Below are positions 15,401 to 29,200 of a stretch of 64,000 nt of DNA, piece by piece. Each line of letters begins with the position of its first letter. Positions within the stretch are counted from its first letter, which is position 1. This stretch comes from Galbula dea. Taxonomy: Eukaryota > Chordata > Aves > Piciformes > Galbulidae. The notes beneath the pieces are model-generated. The model worked only from the letters and a program-made list of their open reading frames with translations. It was not told the origin of the DNA and ran no database searches. The stretch is from contig VWZX01005792.1 in the NCBI GenBank assembly GCA_013399015.1, forward strand, positions 1,605,529 through 1,669,528, written 5' to 3'. The translations under genes were made by a program, and so were the position numbers.

Positions 15401-18400
15401 GTCAAGTGTAGAATAGCTTGCTGAGCTGTTTCACAGACTAAACCTTCCCCCCGCTTCTCAACTGCCTTGAAATTAAACTGCAAGGTTCAGGAACATCTAA
15501 ATAGATTTTCTTCTGTTTTCCTAAGAAATAGAATCTTATAATAAACAAACATACAGGAGGGCAAAAGGATATTTTGAATAAGATTTTAACCAAAACATGT
15601 TTTTCCTATTAAAATATTATTATGTCCTTGAAATATACAAAAGAAAACACAGTAAAACTGTGAAGAAGCCTGAAACCTCCAACGAAACGAATGCACTTTT
15701 ATAAATGCTACAAAAATACATTTGGCTTATTTTTCACAGTTATTATGTCAACTTTTAAGCTCTCTGGCTCACAAAAATCTGCATAAAAATACTTCACAAT
15801 TTATATGCAACAGTTGCTTAGCACAAAAGCCATACCCAGTAAGGGCAGAAAGTTCTTTGCCAAAATAAACAGCAAACACACACTGACTTCTGGAAAAATG
15901 GAATTAAGTCCTCTACATTTCAACATGCAGAAGATATAAGGGGACTAAACAGAAGAGTACACTCTTCTCACAACCATTCTCAGGAAATAAAGTTATTATT
16001 TGTCCTTTGGATAAGGAGCATTTGACTCAGACAACAACTGAAGTTCAAGCTGTATGAGAAAAAGTTGCAGAGACTTCAAGAAAAAGGATGCCAGGTCAAA
16101 CTGTGCAAGTGTAGAAACTTGGGATGGAGGCTCCTCATTTCTGTCAAATACAAAAAAAACTAGTTCCAGAATCAGTCAAATGAGTACATAACTAGACAAA
16201 ATATTTTGCCTCTCAGTTTCTCCTTCTTATCTATTTGAACTGTGTAAGACAAAAAGAACATCAAGATTTAATAGCGTAATTTTACGATACAATCTAGTTT
16301 ATGTATGGTATGATCAACACATTAGAACAAACACTACAGGCATATTTGTATGAAAAGTCATAATGATATTTCTTAAATTCCTGAATAACTGCATTATCAC
16401 TGGCAAAGAGTTTGTTTTTGTTTCCAGTGATGTCAGTAAAAACTCTGCCTGAGTAGGTGTGCATTTACACATTTCTGGGCAGATTGCACAGGTACATGTA
16501 TCTATCACAAAAAGAGCCCACATAACTCATGTTGGTTAAGCAGCTTTCAACTGCTGCTTTCTTCTTTTATTTCCAGCACTGTTACTGTTCAAACTTGTGG
16601 GTTTTGTTTGGTTATTTCTCCATTCTAAAGCCATCCCTTCACAAATACACATCAGCAGATGTTAGTGAAATTAAAGTTTTCTAAATTCTGCAATTATTAC
16701 TGCACCATTTACCTACAGCTATCTAGGTATGTTCAAAATAACATTCATATGGAAAGCCAGATGTTTCTATTTGTTGCTTCAGCAACTGAAAAGAAAGGGA
16801 GAAAATGAAGGCTGGGTATATATATATATACTGGTATATATCTTTCTAGAACTTTGAAGGAAACATTGTTTCTGAAAGTAGGATTTTTTATTTGTAATAG
16901 TTACAGACTTTGTATAGAGCACACAAGTATTTCTTAAAAGGAGTATATGTAATGACAACACTGAAAGGATACAAAGGCTACTTCTTCAATGCTTTTTCTG
17001 CAGCATAAACACATTACTATATAAGATGACCATGTTAAAGTCACCCACCTGAAATTAAAAAAAATACAACAAACCTTTCCATCCAAGAAGAAAATAATCT
17101 TTGGCTGGTAAATAGTATATCAACATTGTGGCTTCATAGAAATCATCACCAAAAACTTGGAAAATGTCTAAAACAGGAACTCATTAACTAGCTTATCACT
17201 TGTGCCATGTGATAACCTAATCACTTAACAAGATTTACAAGAGGGAATTACGGATCCTTCAGCTGATGTATGGGTGATAGGCACTTATTCATACATGAGA
17301 GGCTAGGAATGTGCTTTATGCATGTGCTTTTTTTTCAGTTTTTGTTTTTTATTCTTTGAATGTGGAGCAAATTTATCTTTAAAGGCTTCTACAGTCAAGA
17401 GAGGTGTATAAAACTTCTAGAATGCATTGAGATACATTATTTCTTGCAATCTCTAATGAAATAAAACCAGATAAATGTATATATAAATATATATATGTTT
17501 ATATGTAAATTTATATATTATATACTGCTTAGCCCTATGTGATGAATTTCATCATTCATGTGTCTACTTTGTAATGTATAGTAAAAAGAGACATACAGGG
17601 GAAAAAAAAGGCAGAAAAACTGTTGCTTTGTTTTACAATGATGTACTAAGAGACATTTGCATACCAGCATAGTTAGTTACAGTTAAATACATGGAGATGG
17701 ACATATTTTAAGTGGACGCCTAAGATCATATGTCTACTCCATATTTGTTTACTTGGCTCCTCCTGACACATAAAAGGTTTGAAAGTTTTCTATTTTATTT
17801 TGCTTAGCTGCAAGAAAGATCCACTTAACACCTGGAGAACTAGAGAGATCATGAAGAGATTAGCAGCCAGGAAGAAAAACCTAAATCACTGAGAGATATT
17901 TTTAGACAGTTGTTGAAAAAAATCTTTATTTTACTTTACCTTTGGCATCTATTTAGCTCACAGCTGCAGAAAACAATTTGGAGGAAAGTGCTCTGTTTTT
18001 TAAAAAGCACCTTTCTGCTTCTTTATTTAAGAGGATGAGACTGAAACAAGATCTCCATACTTGGAATGAATACAACCTAGTCATAAAAGTAGCTTTACTG
18101 AATATAAGGATAGCTTGCATTGTAGAAATTTGTTCAGTGTGAGTAAACTGTTAAAATATGACCCAGAAAAGCATATTACTTTTTTTTGCTCTGAAATAGG
18201 ACTTCAGCAAAATCAGGAATTCAACAGTTGCTGCTACTTATATTTCTAAGATGAAAAACAAGAAATAATATAAAAGACCAAACAACTCAAGCTTACAAGA
18301 GTCCATTAAACAGCAGAAAAAAACCCCAAAAAAACACACAACTTTTTTTTCACTATGTCACCTTATAGAAAGACCACAATAGATACAATTTCAAAAATTA

Positions 18401-21400
18401 TTTCTATCTTACATTTTAGTTCTTCATAGTATGTGTAAGACTGGCTAAGAAAAATTTAGCCTGACAGAGTAAATAAATCACAGAATGACCACTGACTGTA
18501 CCAGACAGTAAAAAAAACCATGGTTCAAATTGGTAGGAGGGATTTAATTACTTTCAGGCAGTAGAATGACTTATGAATAGCATTAAAGCAGATTTTGGCA
18601 TTATTTTTATAGTGGAACAGAACAGTATTTTAAGTATGATACTGAAGAATCCCATCATAAGAGAGGCTTACATGGTTACAAGGCTTTAAAGTCAGAACTA
18701 CCAGAAATAGGAAGTTAAATGGACTACAACATCCTTCAAACAGAAGGATTCTTTGCAAATGGATAAATAAGTTGAAATTAAAAGGGCTTATGTTATAGAT
18801 CAGTAATATTTTCCCTATAATTAGTGACTGAAAATTGTTCATCTTTGTCAGTTCAGATCATTATCCAAAATCTAGAAACAGCTTTATGATGTTATGATGC
18901 ACTTCACTCAGATATATAGTAGAATACAGATTTGGCATGGAGGAATGTGGTTTCTGCTTTAGCTTATAAAACTGCCCTTATAAAACTGTGTCCATAAAAT
19001 GGTGCAATTGATTCAATTTCATTTAATAAATCTGTCTTGGAGCCATATATCTTTTTGGGTGAAAAAACCCCCAAACTTATACAAATATCTTCTCTAAAGA
19101 TTTTTTTTAAAGCGATAACGATTTGGTAGTCATACTCAAAAAGCATGGCATGATATAAACTTTGTGACAATCTGAATTCACAATGGAACTGTGATTGGTA
19201 CACAAAAATTAATTTAACAGCACAGTTTTTATTTTATTACAGGGGTGTATCATGAAGCTTAATACAAAAATTTTGTTACAGTGTTTTTTGGTCTTCCTGT
19301 GTATGACGTTACTATAAATAATAGTAATAACCAGCTCTTACATATGCCTTTTAGTAGTAGTTTTCAAGTGACTCAAATAGGGTTGGTTTATAGAAATGCA
19401 AAGTACTATTGGGAATTATTATTCACTTCAGTCCCTCATAGTTATGATATAGAAATTTAAAAGAAAAAAACCCCAGCCAAACAAAACCAAAACCCCACAA
19501 CTTCCTTTTCTTCTTTCTATTTGTTTCCTGTATGAATAAATCTGCCTTTAACAAAAATTCCTTATAACGCACTACAATTGTGTAGTATGTCATTCATTGA
19601 AGTTTTTGCTCTAATTAAAGCACCCATATAACAGTGAATAGTGCTGCTAAAACCAGTGAACAACAACACTGGAAAATCCTTGTAAAAACTTGAAGACTGT
19701 CATAGAAATGAGGAGGAACAACTGCCTTGTCTGCTACTGCTGTGAGATTCTACCCTAATACCAAGAGAAGTGGTTAGACGTTTCTAAATCCACTCTTTTA
19801 TTTTGTTTTTCTTTGCTGCTAAACCCCACATACCTACTTACATACTGTCCTTGGACAAAAAGATTTTTTCTAATCATAACAACTGCATTCATCTATAACT
19901 TCCAAAGCACAGTAAGATTTACAGCTTGGGGTGCATTGATCAAAATGCCATCTTCACAAACAAAACAATATTCCCATTTCACGTTAAGTTCTATTTAAAA
20001 ATCTGCCTTGGCTTTTATAGAAGATGTATTTTTGCATCTAAAACACAAACTGCAGTCTCATTTTTAAACATTAGATCAGTTTCTCTGTTTTCTTTCACTG
20101 AGAACTGAAACCACTCATTGTACAAACTGTTTAAATTGCCAGGTAAAAACACATCCTTCAAACTAAAAATTACAGCATTAAGTAACATCAGAAGATGTAT
20201 TTCAAGCATGGTGCAAAAAGATACTGGCAGGGCCTTTCTCTTCTACTGAATTTCTACAGAGTAACTTGTAAGACCTGAGGAGTTTAACACAAGGCAGTTA
20301 GACCAGTTTATAAAGTTGTTTCCATGTCTTAGCCTATTTCAGACATATTCACTCTTTATATACAACTTTAACATCCAGACAACTTGGGGGAAACATGTTT
20401 TTTTCATAATTAAGCTATCTGAATGCATCTTATTTTGCATAAACTTCAAGATATTATTACAAATCTGGGTTAGTTTGGGATGACCACAGGTGCAGCTGAA
20501 GTACTGCATAGTCTAATTCACACAACAAAAATCATTTGGTCATCCACCTCTTTCTTCCTACACATTGGCACAGTCATAAAGACAGCTAACTTTTTCAGGA
20601 CTTAGCTTCTGCGGGGAGAAAGGTTGGCAATGGTTTACTGTGTAGCACTATGAACACCTGCAATACAATCAGTAGCATCACTTAAGAGTAATCTGGAAGA
20701 GATTTTATTGTTCTAGGAACAAAACCTGAATATAGGAGGAGTCATATCTTTACTGCTCATTAAAGAAAAAACGAATGGGTTAAATCCCCACTCTCAAATA
20801 ATGTACTCTCAAGGCAACTGTGTTAGCCCCTCTTGGTTCAAGAGAATTATTGGTTCTTAAGAGTTGCTTTTACTGTTTCTACGCAAGTTAAATTATTTTA
20901 CCACATATAGCATCTAGAGAGTTAATTAACCAAATCTTCTTACCACCTGTCTGTTAAGAATAAAATGATGACGTAAGGTCTTTAAGGAAAGAAATCCCAG
21001 AGAATTAAGTCTTGGACTCAAAATGCATTAGAAATAGAAGTTTCCTTTCCCACTGCCCATATTCAATGAATCTGTACTCACCCTCTGAGTGATGCTTTTT
21101 CCCTCTTTGACCTGTACTGCCAATCCAAGATCAGACAGTCTGCAATTACCATTATCATCCAGGAGGACATTTTCTGGTTTCATGTCCCGGTACAAGATCT
21201 TGATGGAATGGAGGTGCAGAATCCCACAGGTGATCTGAGCTGAGTAATAGATGACCCTGTTCATCTCCAAACCCCTTTCTCCCACATTGTAGATATGATA
21301 CTTGAGATCCCCTCCATTCATGAGGCTCATGACAAGACACAAATGGCTTTTACTCTCATAGGCATATGCTAGTGTGACTATGAAGGGGCTGTTGACCTGC

Positions 21401-22854
21401 TCCAGGATCTCTTTCTCCAGTAATGCCATCTTCTCTCCACCTTTTTTTTTCAATCTTTTCTTATCCAGTTTCTTGCAGGCATACATCTTGCCAGTATTTT
21501 TCACTTGGATGGCACAAACCTAGATGCACGAAGAAAGGTAATGAAGTAATTTTACGCATACAGACTGGGCAATATAGGCAGGAACTGTGGAATCACAGAT
21601 GCCTATTAGTAGTTGATGGTGCTAACTTCCATGGCAGAGTATATTAGCAGAGAAAATAAGGAAAAAACAACCATACAACCTGTTCTGTTCTGGACCAGTA
21701 TTTGGTGGACTCTATACAAAGATCTTGAGGACACCATTAGCAGCCACGTATTGGCAAGTAAAATGAACAGGGAGCTGCTCTCTGGACATGTGAATAAGCA
21801 GCATATAGAGCTTGTCTTTCTGTAGCTAAACTCTCTTACATCTCAAAAGCTGGTAGCTTCATTCATGCTGCATTTGATACTAATCTGTGCTATTCCCTAA
21901 ACTGCACCTAGGAATTATCTGGGTATGTGTGAGCCAGTGCAGGCTGAAGTGGTGCCAAGGAGCAGACTAACAATTAACTATATTGACAGTCATGCAAGCT
22001 TTTGCAAAGAAGACTCTTTTTTTTTAACTAGCATTGATACAAAATAGCTATTCACTAACAGGCATCTGGAGCCTATTATCACAGTACAGATAACAAACAG
22101 CCTAACTTCTAGGAAACAGATGATCTGAAGAAGCAAGTCTTGCAAAACCTTAGACAATTTCTTAATCCATTGCCAAGTTCCTCTTTGCAAACCCACTTGC
22201 TGGTCTTGAAAGGGGAGGGATGACTTACATCCTTAAAAGTACAGCTCTTACCTCTCCAAAGCCACCTTTGCCCAGCACTCGGAACTCATAAAAGTACTTC
22301 TCAGTTACCGGCTGCTTCTCAAAAACTTTCCATTGGAGGAATTTGTCATAGAAGGGGCTGCTCTGGAAGTCCTGGAAGGGCTTGTCTTTAAGGAAGAGTT
22401 TGGTTTCCTCTTTGACCAGCTGCATAACAGTCTCATAGTCCTTTGTGGTAGCTGCCTGGCATTTGCTGGCCAAGTCAGAGCTCATGAAAGCCAGATAGTT
22501 TTTGGAGCCTGTCTTAAGAAAATTGGTGAACATATTCTCCATCGTACTGCTCTTGACACTGTCCTCTGCCAACTCCCAGTTTGACACCTCATCCATGAAG
22601 TCCCTAGCTACCACATATTCTGGCACTGTCTCTAAGAAGTCTCTAAAAAATCTCTTGCCAATAGGCTGCTGTTCACAGATGCTGTCATAATCAGCAACAA
22701 TAGACTGTCTAACCTCTCCACATTGATCAATCTTGGGCAGTGAGAGGCTCTTACGTCTCTTTTGCATCTCCTTGGTGTCTCCCTCTCCACTCTTCCTTGC
22801 CTGCAGATAGGCTGTGTTAGCAATCAGGTTGTCAAGTCCCCCCATGTCACACAT
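3081..22854 (-). CDS. GRK7: GRK7, G protein-coupled receptor kinase 7 (cone opsin kinase), complete
   Basis: Serine/threonine kinase of the GRK1/GRK7 branch; in the family it phosphorylates light-activated cone opsins so that arrestin can bind. Four coding exons, 22854-22252, 21519-21082, 7149-6878 and 3423-3081, join in phase (603+438+272+343 nt) to 551 residues plus TAA; human GRK7 is 553. Seen in the protein: N-terminal MCDMGGLDNLIANTAYLQAR; RGS-homology region about 55-180; Gly-rich loop GKGGFGEV 195-202; ATP lysine K217 in YACKK; catalytic YRDMKPEN with Asp313; DLG 331-333 in place of DFG, as is usual in GRKs; APE 355-357; AGC-type tail; C-terminal CAAX box CLLL, predicting geranylgeranylation and membrane attachment. 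Ser36 in RRKSLSLP matches the reported PKA site of GRK7. The start is the ATG at 22854 (A at -3), aligned with the family N-terminus. GRK1 is the nearest alternative, but the N-terminus and CLLL ending fit GRK7. No breaks seen. Confidence 0.97.
3498..3519. repeat. (AT)n microsatellite
   Basis: About ten AT units in GRK7 intron 3, next to the exon 4 acceptor. Confidence 0.9.
3570..3762 (+). mobile_element. CR1 LINE, 3' end fragment (diverged subfamily)
   Basis: GGCTGTCCAGGGAGGTGGTG, ATCCCTGGAGGTTTTTAAGA, GGACTAGATGATCTTGAGGG and terminal ATTCTGTGATTCTGTG. Lies about 150 nt upstream of GRK7 exon 4, in the intron, antisense to the gene. Confidence 0.85.
5884..5945. repeat. Short tandem duplication, two units of about 30 bp
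   Basis: TAAGAGTAAGAGTATCTTAA is repeated shortly after as TAAGAGTAAGAATATCTTAA in GRK7 intron 3. Confidence 0.7.
6878..7149 (-). CDS. GRK7: GRK7 exon 3 (codons 348-438), activation segment and C-lobe
   Basis: Acceptor GCAATAG then GCTGGGACAAAT (AGTNGYMAPEIL); donor GTATGT after GGAAGCAG, splitting Arg438 (phase 2). Encodes the APE motif, DWFAMGCSIYEM and FTEEAKDICRLFLAKK. Confidence 0.96.
11033..11055. repeat. Perfect 10-bp inverted repeat with 3-nt loop
   Basis: GATTCCTGGT, AAG, ACCAGGAATC: a perfect hairpin in GRK7 intron 2. Confidence 0.85.
12990..13085 (-). mobile_element. CR1 LINE, 3' end fragment
   Basis: AGAGTTGGAAGGGACCTTAA and CATCATCTAGGTCCAACCTC are the reverse complement of a CR1 3' end. 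In GRK7 intron 2, same orientation as the gene. Confidence 0.8.
17474..17525. repeat. AT-rich dinucleotide-like repeat
   Basis: Interrupted TA repeats (ATATATAAATATATATATG) in GRK7 intron 2. A smaller TA run lies at 16818-16850. Confidence 0.8.
21082..21519 (-). CDS. GRK7: GRK7 exon 2 (codons 202-347), kinase N-lobe and catalytic loop
   Basis: Acceptor CATCTAG then GTTTGTGCCATC (VCAI); donor GTGAGT after CAGAGG. 438 nt, phase 0 on both sides. Carries YACKK (K217), YRDMKPEN (D313) and SDLGLA. Confidence 0.96.
21520..22251 (-). other. GRK7: GRK7 intron 1
   Basis: 732 nt bounded by GTAAGA and CATCTAG. Nothing further seen. Confidence 0.93.
22252..22854 (-). CDS. GRK7: GRK7 exon 1 (codons 1-201)
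   Basis: Starts at ATG 22854 and encodes the N-terminal helix, the Ser36 site, the RGS-homology domain and the start of the kinase Gly-rich loop. Ends with GGCTTTGGAGAG followed by the donor GTAAGA; phase 0. A tag-like AG lies about 32 nt upstream of the ATG, so a 5' UTR intron is possible, but its pyrimidine tract is poor. Confidence 0.96.
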
Positions 22855-25800
22855 CTTGTCAAGCTCCTTGGGTGGCAGAGCCTAGTTGAGACAAAATGAG
22901 TTACTCAACCGCTGTGCTGTATGTTCCCTGCACTTCTCCCTGCTGATGGTGTTTGGGGACTTCTGAAAAGCACCAGAGACACTAACTGCTTTTGCATTAA
23001 ATACCTCTCAAGGATTTTCACTAAGTATCTTTAGGTATATGCACCATTTGTGGAAAGTGACTGGTAAGAGGTTTCTCTGTAAGAAGCTTTGAGTTTGCTA
23101 TCTATAGCTGAGGGATGACGTCCTAGGCATGCATTTCAGCTGGTGTTTTTCAGAATGAGCCCTGATAACCTTTAAAGGTACCAAGATTCCCTCTATATGC
23201 AGTGACCCTGGCTGCTGAGAAGAAGCAGAGAATCCTGCTGCCATACATGCACACTCCAAACTCAGTGACTCTGGCCACAGTTAGTAGGGCAGCTTTGTAT
23301 CTCCCCCGCTCCACACAGAGAACACCAACATACTAAGAATTACATAAATTGGGATCCGGTTTCATGAAAACCTTTATCACAAATCTGCCACACCTGAAAC
23401 CAAAGTTGACACAGGCAAACATGAGTCATTGAGCTTTAAATTATCATACAATTCAGTGCTTTAAGCATCCACACTTCCAAAACTCAAGTTATACCCAACA
23501 TTTATGACTCTGAGTAACACACTTCGTGCAAGCCTTTGATGTCTCATGTGGCTCTGTCTGAGCGCATTACATGCAGAGGCTAAGACCGGCCGTTGTTCTA
23601 AAAATAAAGATCCCTATATATGAAACAATATACAGCTCTGACTTCATCTCTTACCCACAGAACAAAGAAAAACACTTCCAATGACCAGCCAAATCTTGCC
23701 AAGACACTTCCACACATTACTGTGGCTTCGGTTCATTTTCCCTGCTGAGCTTTACGACAGGAAGTTGCAGGATAAGAAAATGGCAACAGCATATGGCTGA
23801 AGTGACATCAGTAAAGGGGACAGTATTATTATCACCAAGTAAAGGCAAATTCCACTTGACTTCATTCACTGGTTGCCTACCAGAAGTTTGTGTCCAATTT
23901 TTCCCCAAAATAAAAAATGATGTGTGGCACTTACTAGGCTAAGCCCCCTTTCTGCTGTGGGGTGGTGCAATTTGGCTGCTAAAACTTACTTTAAATAAAA
24001 AGGAAGGTATCATGGAAACAGGCAAAACAGTTCCATAATTCTTCCAGTAGCAATGGAGTCAAGCTGTACTTTTCAGGTCAAGGTCAAGTTTCCTTTTCTC
24101 TTTATCACTCAGAGCAAGTTGAAGCAAGTGGAAGAGCTGAACCACAAACACTACACACCAGAAGTAACAGCAGGCACCTCTCAGACTCCCTACAGTAAGC
24201 ATTAAGTCTTTCTTGGCTGCTTTTTGTTACTCTCCTACTCTGCAGTATTTTGGTTTACATGCTTAATTCTGTCTGCATCAAATCCATTTGACATAACTCA
24301 CTTCTACTCTACAAAATTACATTAGAGGAGTATTTTTCTTGTTATAATTAAGAGGGCCATTCATCACAAATCTGACATTTTAAGTGTACCTCAAATTACT
24401 GGTCAACAAGATACTAATAATACTCAGAGGTGTATAAACTATCAGATGCTTTGTTTTCAGCATTAACTTTCCTAATACTACATTTGTGTTAACTCCCATT
24501 TGAGCCAATGCTTGGAAAACTTTTCTACAATTGTAGTTCTCAGCTGCTCTTGTCATGCACATGATATAAGCTGAAAGCAGGTTGAAAATTACTCCAGTAC
24601 TTTCCATATTCACCTGTAAACCAAAGCAAAAACAAAGAAAGAAGTCCTCTGATGGGACTAGACTAGAATTCATAGAGGTTAAAGGATGGAGCCTGGGATC
24701 AAATTCTGGCAGAGAAAAGATATAGTTTAACTTTCACAGCTAAAAAATTATTTCCACATCCAACTAGATTTTCTTTTGCAGTTGTTTTAGGGACAAGGCT
24801 TTTACACAAATGCAAATACCCCACAATAATGTAAATGCTATAAACACTTCATTACTACTGTTAACCTATTCTGTATTTGCTTTCAATTTTAAGACACATG
24901 CCACCTGGGATAATAACAACTGATGTGATACATGAACAGTGACACAGAGGATTTTTTTGATCTTGGTGTGCAACAAGACAAAAGTTGTATTTTAAAAATT
25001 CAAAACATTTTTAAAAACAAGATTACAAGTATTAAACAAACCCACAGCACACTCTGCATGTGTACTTGATGACACAAAGATTGCTATTGAAATTAATTTA
25101 TATAGTGAAGATAAACATCTTTAAATATCCTTAAACAGAAATAGGCAGAAATGTATCTGCTGAGAAATGCACTAAACTTAAACATGTAGGATTATAATTT
25201 TGAAGTAAACAGTGATATGCATATAATATTGCTTCCATTTAACCCAGGTTTATTAACCATTTTATTATGCCTGAATTTGTTACAGACTTCGGAAGTAACT
25301 CAACCTCTCAATTACACATATTAAAAAACCAACCAAACAATAAAACACCCCATAGCATATGTTCAGATTAATAGCAATTACTTTAGATATTTAGGGAAAA
25401 GGCAAGCACTTAAATATGTTTGTCTTTGTACCAAAAGTCTCTGGATTACAGATGCACGTGTCCATGTTCTTTAACAGAAACATAAATAAATTATTCATGT
25501 GCTTAAATTTGAATATTATGGTTGTAAAAGTCACATATGGAATATAACACAGCAACAGACTAAAAAAACTTTTCTGAAGTCAAAAAGAAAATCTCAGTTA
25601 GAAATGTTTAGTATAGTGTGATGGAAAAAGCACATAGCAAATGCTTTACATACCGTTTATTTCAGACTAAAAAACAGAACACTTCCTAAAAAACTCAACC
25701 AATTGTGGTTTTGTATCTAATAATACTTAGAAAACACTGTCTTTAACCTGACAGTAAACTATGCAGCATATTAGACTTACAGATAAGGATGCCCTGTCAA

Positions 25801-26139
25801 ATCATTACATTTACCTATGCAAAAACATTAAATAAACTGTATTTAGGGTAAAATTCGCACCACCACATTTCTGTGCTCTGATACAGTTAACACTCAAATT
25901 GCAACAGATACACTTGTTAATGTAGTGTCTTTTTTCAGTTGTGGAAATAACTGCAGTAAGACTGACCACTGCCTTACACAGTAAAGAGCATACAGCAAAA
26001 CCACATTGATCTTGTAGCAGAAAAACTAAATAAATCAAGCCATGGTTGACAAGTCCCATTCTTTTGTATGAGCATATAGCTTAACACATACACTATTTCA
26101 AAAAGTTCAACAGGAAAAAAAAAAATAAATCCAGTGTTT
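22855..26139. other. RNF7 3' end to GRK7 5' end spacer
   Basis: 3.3 kb that must hold the RNF7 3' UTR (left of 26140) and the GRK7 promoter and 5' UTR (right of 22854). No CpG island, as expected for a tissue-restricted photoreceptor gene. No repeat recognised. Confidence 0.6.
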
Positions 26140-26258
26140 TTATTTGCCTATTCTCTGGACTACCCAGTCCTGCTGGCAGAGGGGACAGCGATTATTCTGT
26201 TTCACCCACAAGGACATGCAGCAATTGTGGAAGGAATGATTGCATTCTCCCCAAACCA
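26140..26258 (-). CDS. RNF7: RNF7 exon 3 (last coding exon)
   Basis: Acceptor CTCTTTCAG then TGGTTTGGGGAG, encoding VWGECNHSFHNCC to VVQRIGK and TAA (26142-26140). An AATAAA overlaps the stop codon, but it is too close to act alone; a further one lies near 25658. Confidence 0.96.
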
Positions 26259-29200
26259 CTGAAAGAGAAGAAAGAACATGTTCCAGTCACACTCAGCTGT
26301 CCAATCAACACCTATAGCAAGGTTCAAACTATCATTCTCAGATGTTTACAACCACTGCAAGCTTTACAGGCAAAATGTGTATCCACTGAGATCAGATTAT
26401 TAGGGTAACTGATGATAATTCTCTGTCAAAGTTTTTATTTCCAATTATGAAAAAAGAAATGCATATATTCTCACCTTCTTGTATAAACTGACACAGTTTT
26501 GTGAATGTATAAATACATTTATCAGTTCTGTCCAGGAACTAAGTCCTCCAGGTTCTCTTCCTCAGTACCAAAATATAGCCAATGCACTACTATCACTAAG
26601 AGTATATCACCGAATTCTCATCTGAGATGCGATGTTTAAACTTAAATGTATGATACCGAGGAGGCACATCTGACACAGTATATAGACTCAAAATGGGATT
26701 TTAGACCAGAGGCTATTCACAGGCTACAACTGTTTCAACAACAAAAATGAGTTACCTATTGTCCATCTACTCATGAACATTATTAGTTACTTTGCTTTTT
26801 TCCCTTCATCGGTTCGCATTTTCCTTACTGGAATACAAGTGTACCAATCAAAGGAGTGTTGTAAATTATGCTTTTTGGGTCCCCTCTCTGTCTTAAATAG
26901 GACACTTAGCAAAACAATTAAGATATCTAGAATAGGAAATACCTGTTCTCATTACAAAAATAATAAAAACCAACAGTGGAGTAAGTTTGAGGCAATATAC
27001 TTCAAAATACCACTCATTTAAAAGTTAACTTATAAAGCAAACTCTTTAAGACAATTTTCACTAGTTCTGATTTAAATTTATCAGAATCAAGATTTGTTTT
27101 TGCATACATTAGAATGGAATTTAAAGTACATTTATGTTTAAACAGTATTTCAGCAAACTCAAGTGATTCCACTTTTTTTTTCTAATGAAAAGTGAACAAA
27201 CAAGCAATTGCCTCCATTATGTGTGAATTAAGACTGGGAAAAAGAATGCTTTCTAACCCAGACATTTACTTCACATCAGAGGATTTTTATTGGTATTACC
27301 ATTATGTCTTCCAGCATGCATCTTAGAAGGAAAAAATGTTGCTTTTTCCTACCCACTTCAAAAGTGTGCATTATCATCTCCTCAGCTGTGTTCAGGGTGA
27401 GAGAAACAAACCTCTCAGTTGTGTATACGCTGACTGCAACTTTGATGCTGTTTCGTTCTACAGCATGTTTGAACTGAAACCTAATTTTATTAGTGCTCAA
27501 AAATAAAGCACCAAGTATTACTAATGTGAAAAGATGATACAAAGTAGAGCAAACCACCAATTTACATTTGAACATTAATAAAATGATTATTCCCTTCAAA
27601 CTTTAAAATGCACCCTACTGAGAGAAGTTTCAATCGAAAAACAAGCGAATGAAATCACTACATACCAACACAATCTTCTTGTTTGTTTTCAGCTTGACAT
27701 CTAAGACAGGCATCTAAAAGTAAACAAGAACAAGCCTTAATTTGATTCTCACAATTCCATTTTAAGAATACATTTGTCACAGGAAAATATAACCTCTAAA
27801 TTTACAACTTACAAAGGTAAAAATCCCAAGTTTTGATGCCTAGTTCAACCCTTTAACATTAAACAACCACCCTAAATTTGAAAACAGTGCATAAGACAAT
27901 AAAATATGTAACTGAAAAAAATCAGAGGGACTATAAACTGTCCAACAAGTTTTGTTTATTTTCCATTGCTTTGGTATTTTCATAACTTCTGCTTCTCCAT
28001 TTTGTAGATATAAACAACCAGTAGATTTATGCCTAGGCACTCAGACATATTAAGACCAGAGCAAGAAGAAAGCCAAACTCTAATTACAGGGCTTTTTTCA
28101 CATGTCAGCATCTCCTTTTAAGGAAACCACTCAAAACTGTGATTTCTGTAGCCTGTACATCTCACCACAATCCCTACCTCCTGCTACTTTTTATACAGTA
28201 GTTTTCCTTATTAAGTACCTGCATATAATTTTCAAAAGAGTCACATACATATGCAAACATTTTGGCCAATCTGTTTATATATATTAATAGATAAACAGGG
28301 AACAATGTGGCTGCAGGCCTGGACTGCAGGTTAAGGACTCTGTAAGATACAGAAGCGACAAATACCAGGCTTAGTATCATGACACACACATGCAGTATAA
28401 AAATACCTTTGTTTCTCTTTTGCCCCAGCATGGGCTGTCATAGACATATGTGCACATACCATACACAACATGGAAGTGTTCAACTATTATGGAAGAAAAC
28501 ACATCTTCATCTCCTTGCTCCAAAGAAAAGGTAACAGTTTAAACAAAAGTGTCTCAGGCATTGGACCTGGCCTATACGTCACTAGCTGGACCATAATTTC
28601 CTAGAAGACAGAAACAATGTCCTACAGGAATTCAGATTTGAGTATTTTTGCTTTCTCTGCCAGAGATGGCCAGTAAGCTTCTGGTTTAGATTCATCTGCC
28701 TAGATATTCCTTATTTGCTCAGGTTATAGAGAAATAAAGGGGACAGAAACTCTGAAACAGTTAGCCTCTCCTCAAAGAAATAGAAGCAAGACAGTAAATA
28801 GAGTCTTCTGTTTTCTGCTCCTACAATTTGTATTTCCAGACCATTTAGGAGCCAAGCTGCAGAAAAGATTCAGCCAAACTGCTTCAACTTGTATCATAGT
28901 ACCTCCAAGCAAACTGATCTCAATACGCAGGGCAGTAGGCAGTGGCAGACTCAATAGTCACTATAAATGCAGCTTTCCTAACCAAGCCCTAGACCTGCAG
29001 TTCAGACAGAAAAGCAGCACAGACAGCTAAGGAATCACTGCGACCATTCTAAGGTTGCATTCCCAACTGCTGCACCATAACCCTAAGGGTGTCAGTCTGA
29101 AAGGTTAGGCAAATTGACGTTAGTAATGGTGCAATCTTACCCTTCCAGACAAACACCTGCATTTTTTGTTCTTTCCCTTGTCTTTCATGGGATGGAGTCC

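Larger units (their letters stand above)
7150..21081 (-). other. GRK7: GRK7 intron 2 (13.9 kb)
   Basis: Bounded by GTGAGT and GCAATAG. Repeat-poor: one CR1 end (12990-13085), TA runs, one perfect hairpin. Open frames inside lack recognisable domains. Confidence 0.9.

Noticed and set aside
24380..24673. 97-codon minus-strand frame preceded by TTTGGTTTACAG, in the GRK7-RNF7 spacer
   Set aside because: Acceptor-like signal but no family match and no good donor; could be an untranslated or alternative exon but there is not enough evidence.
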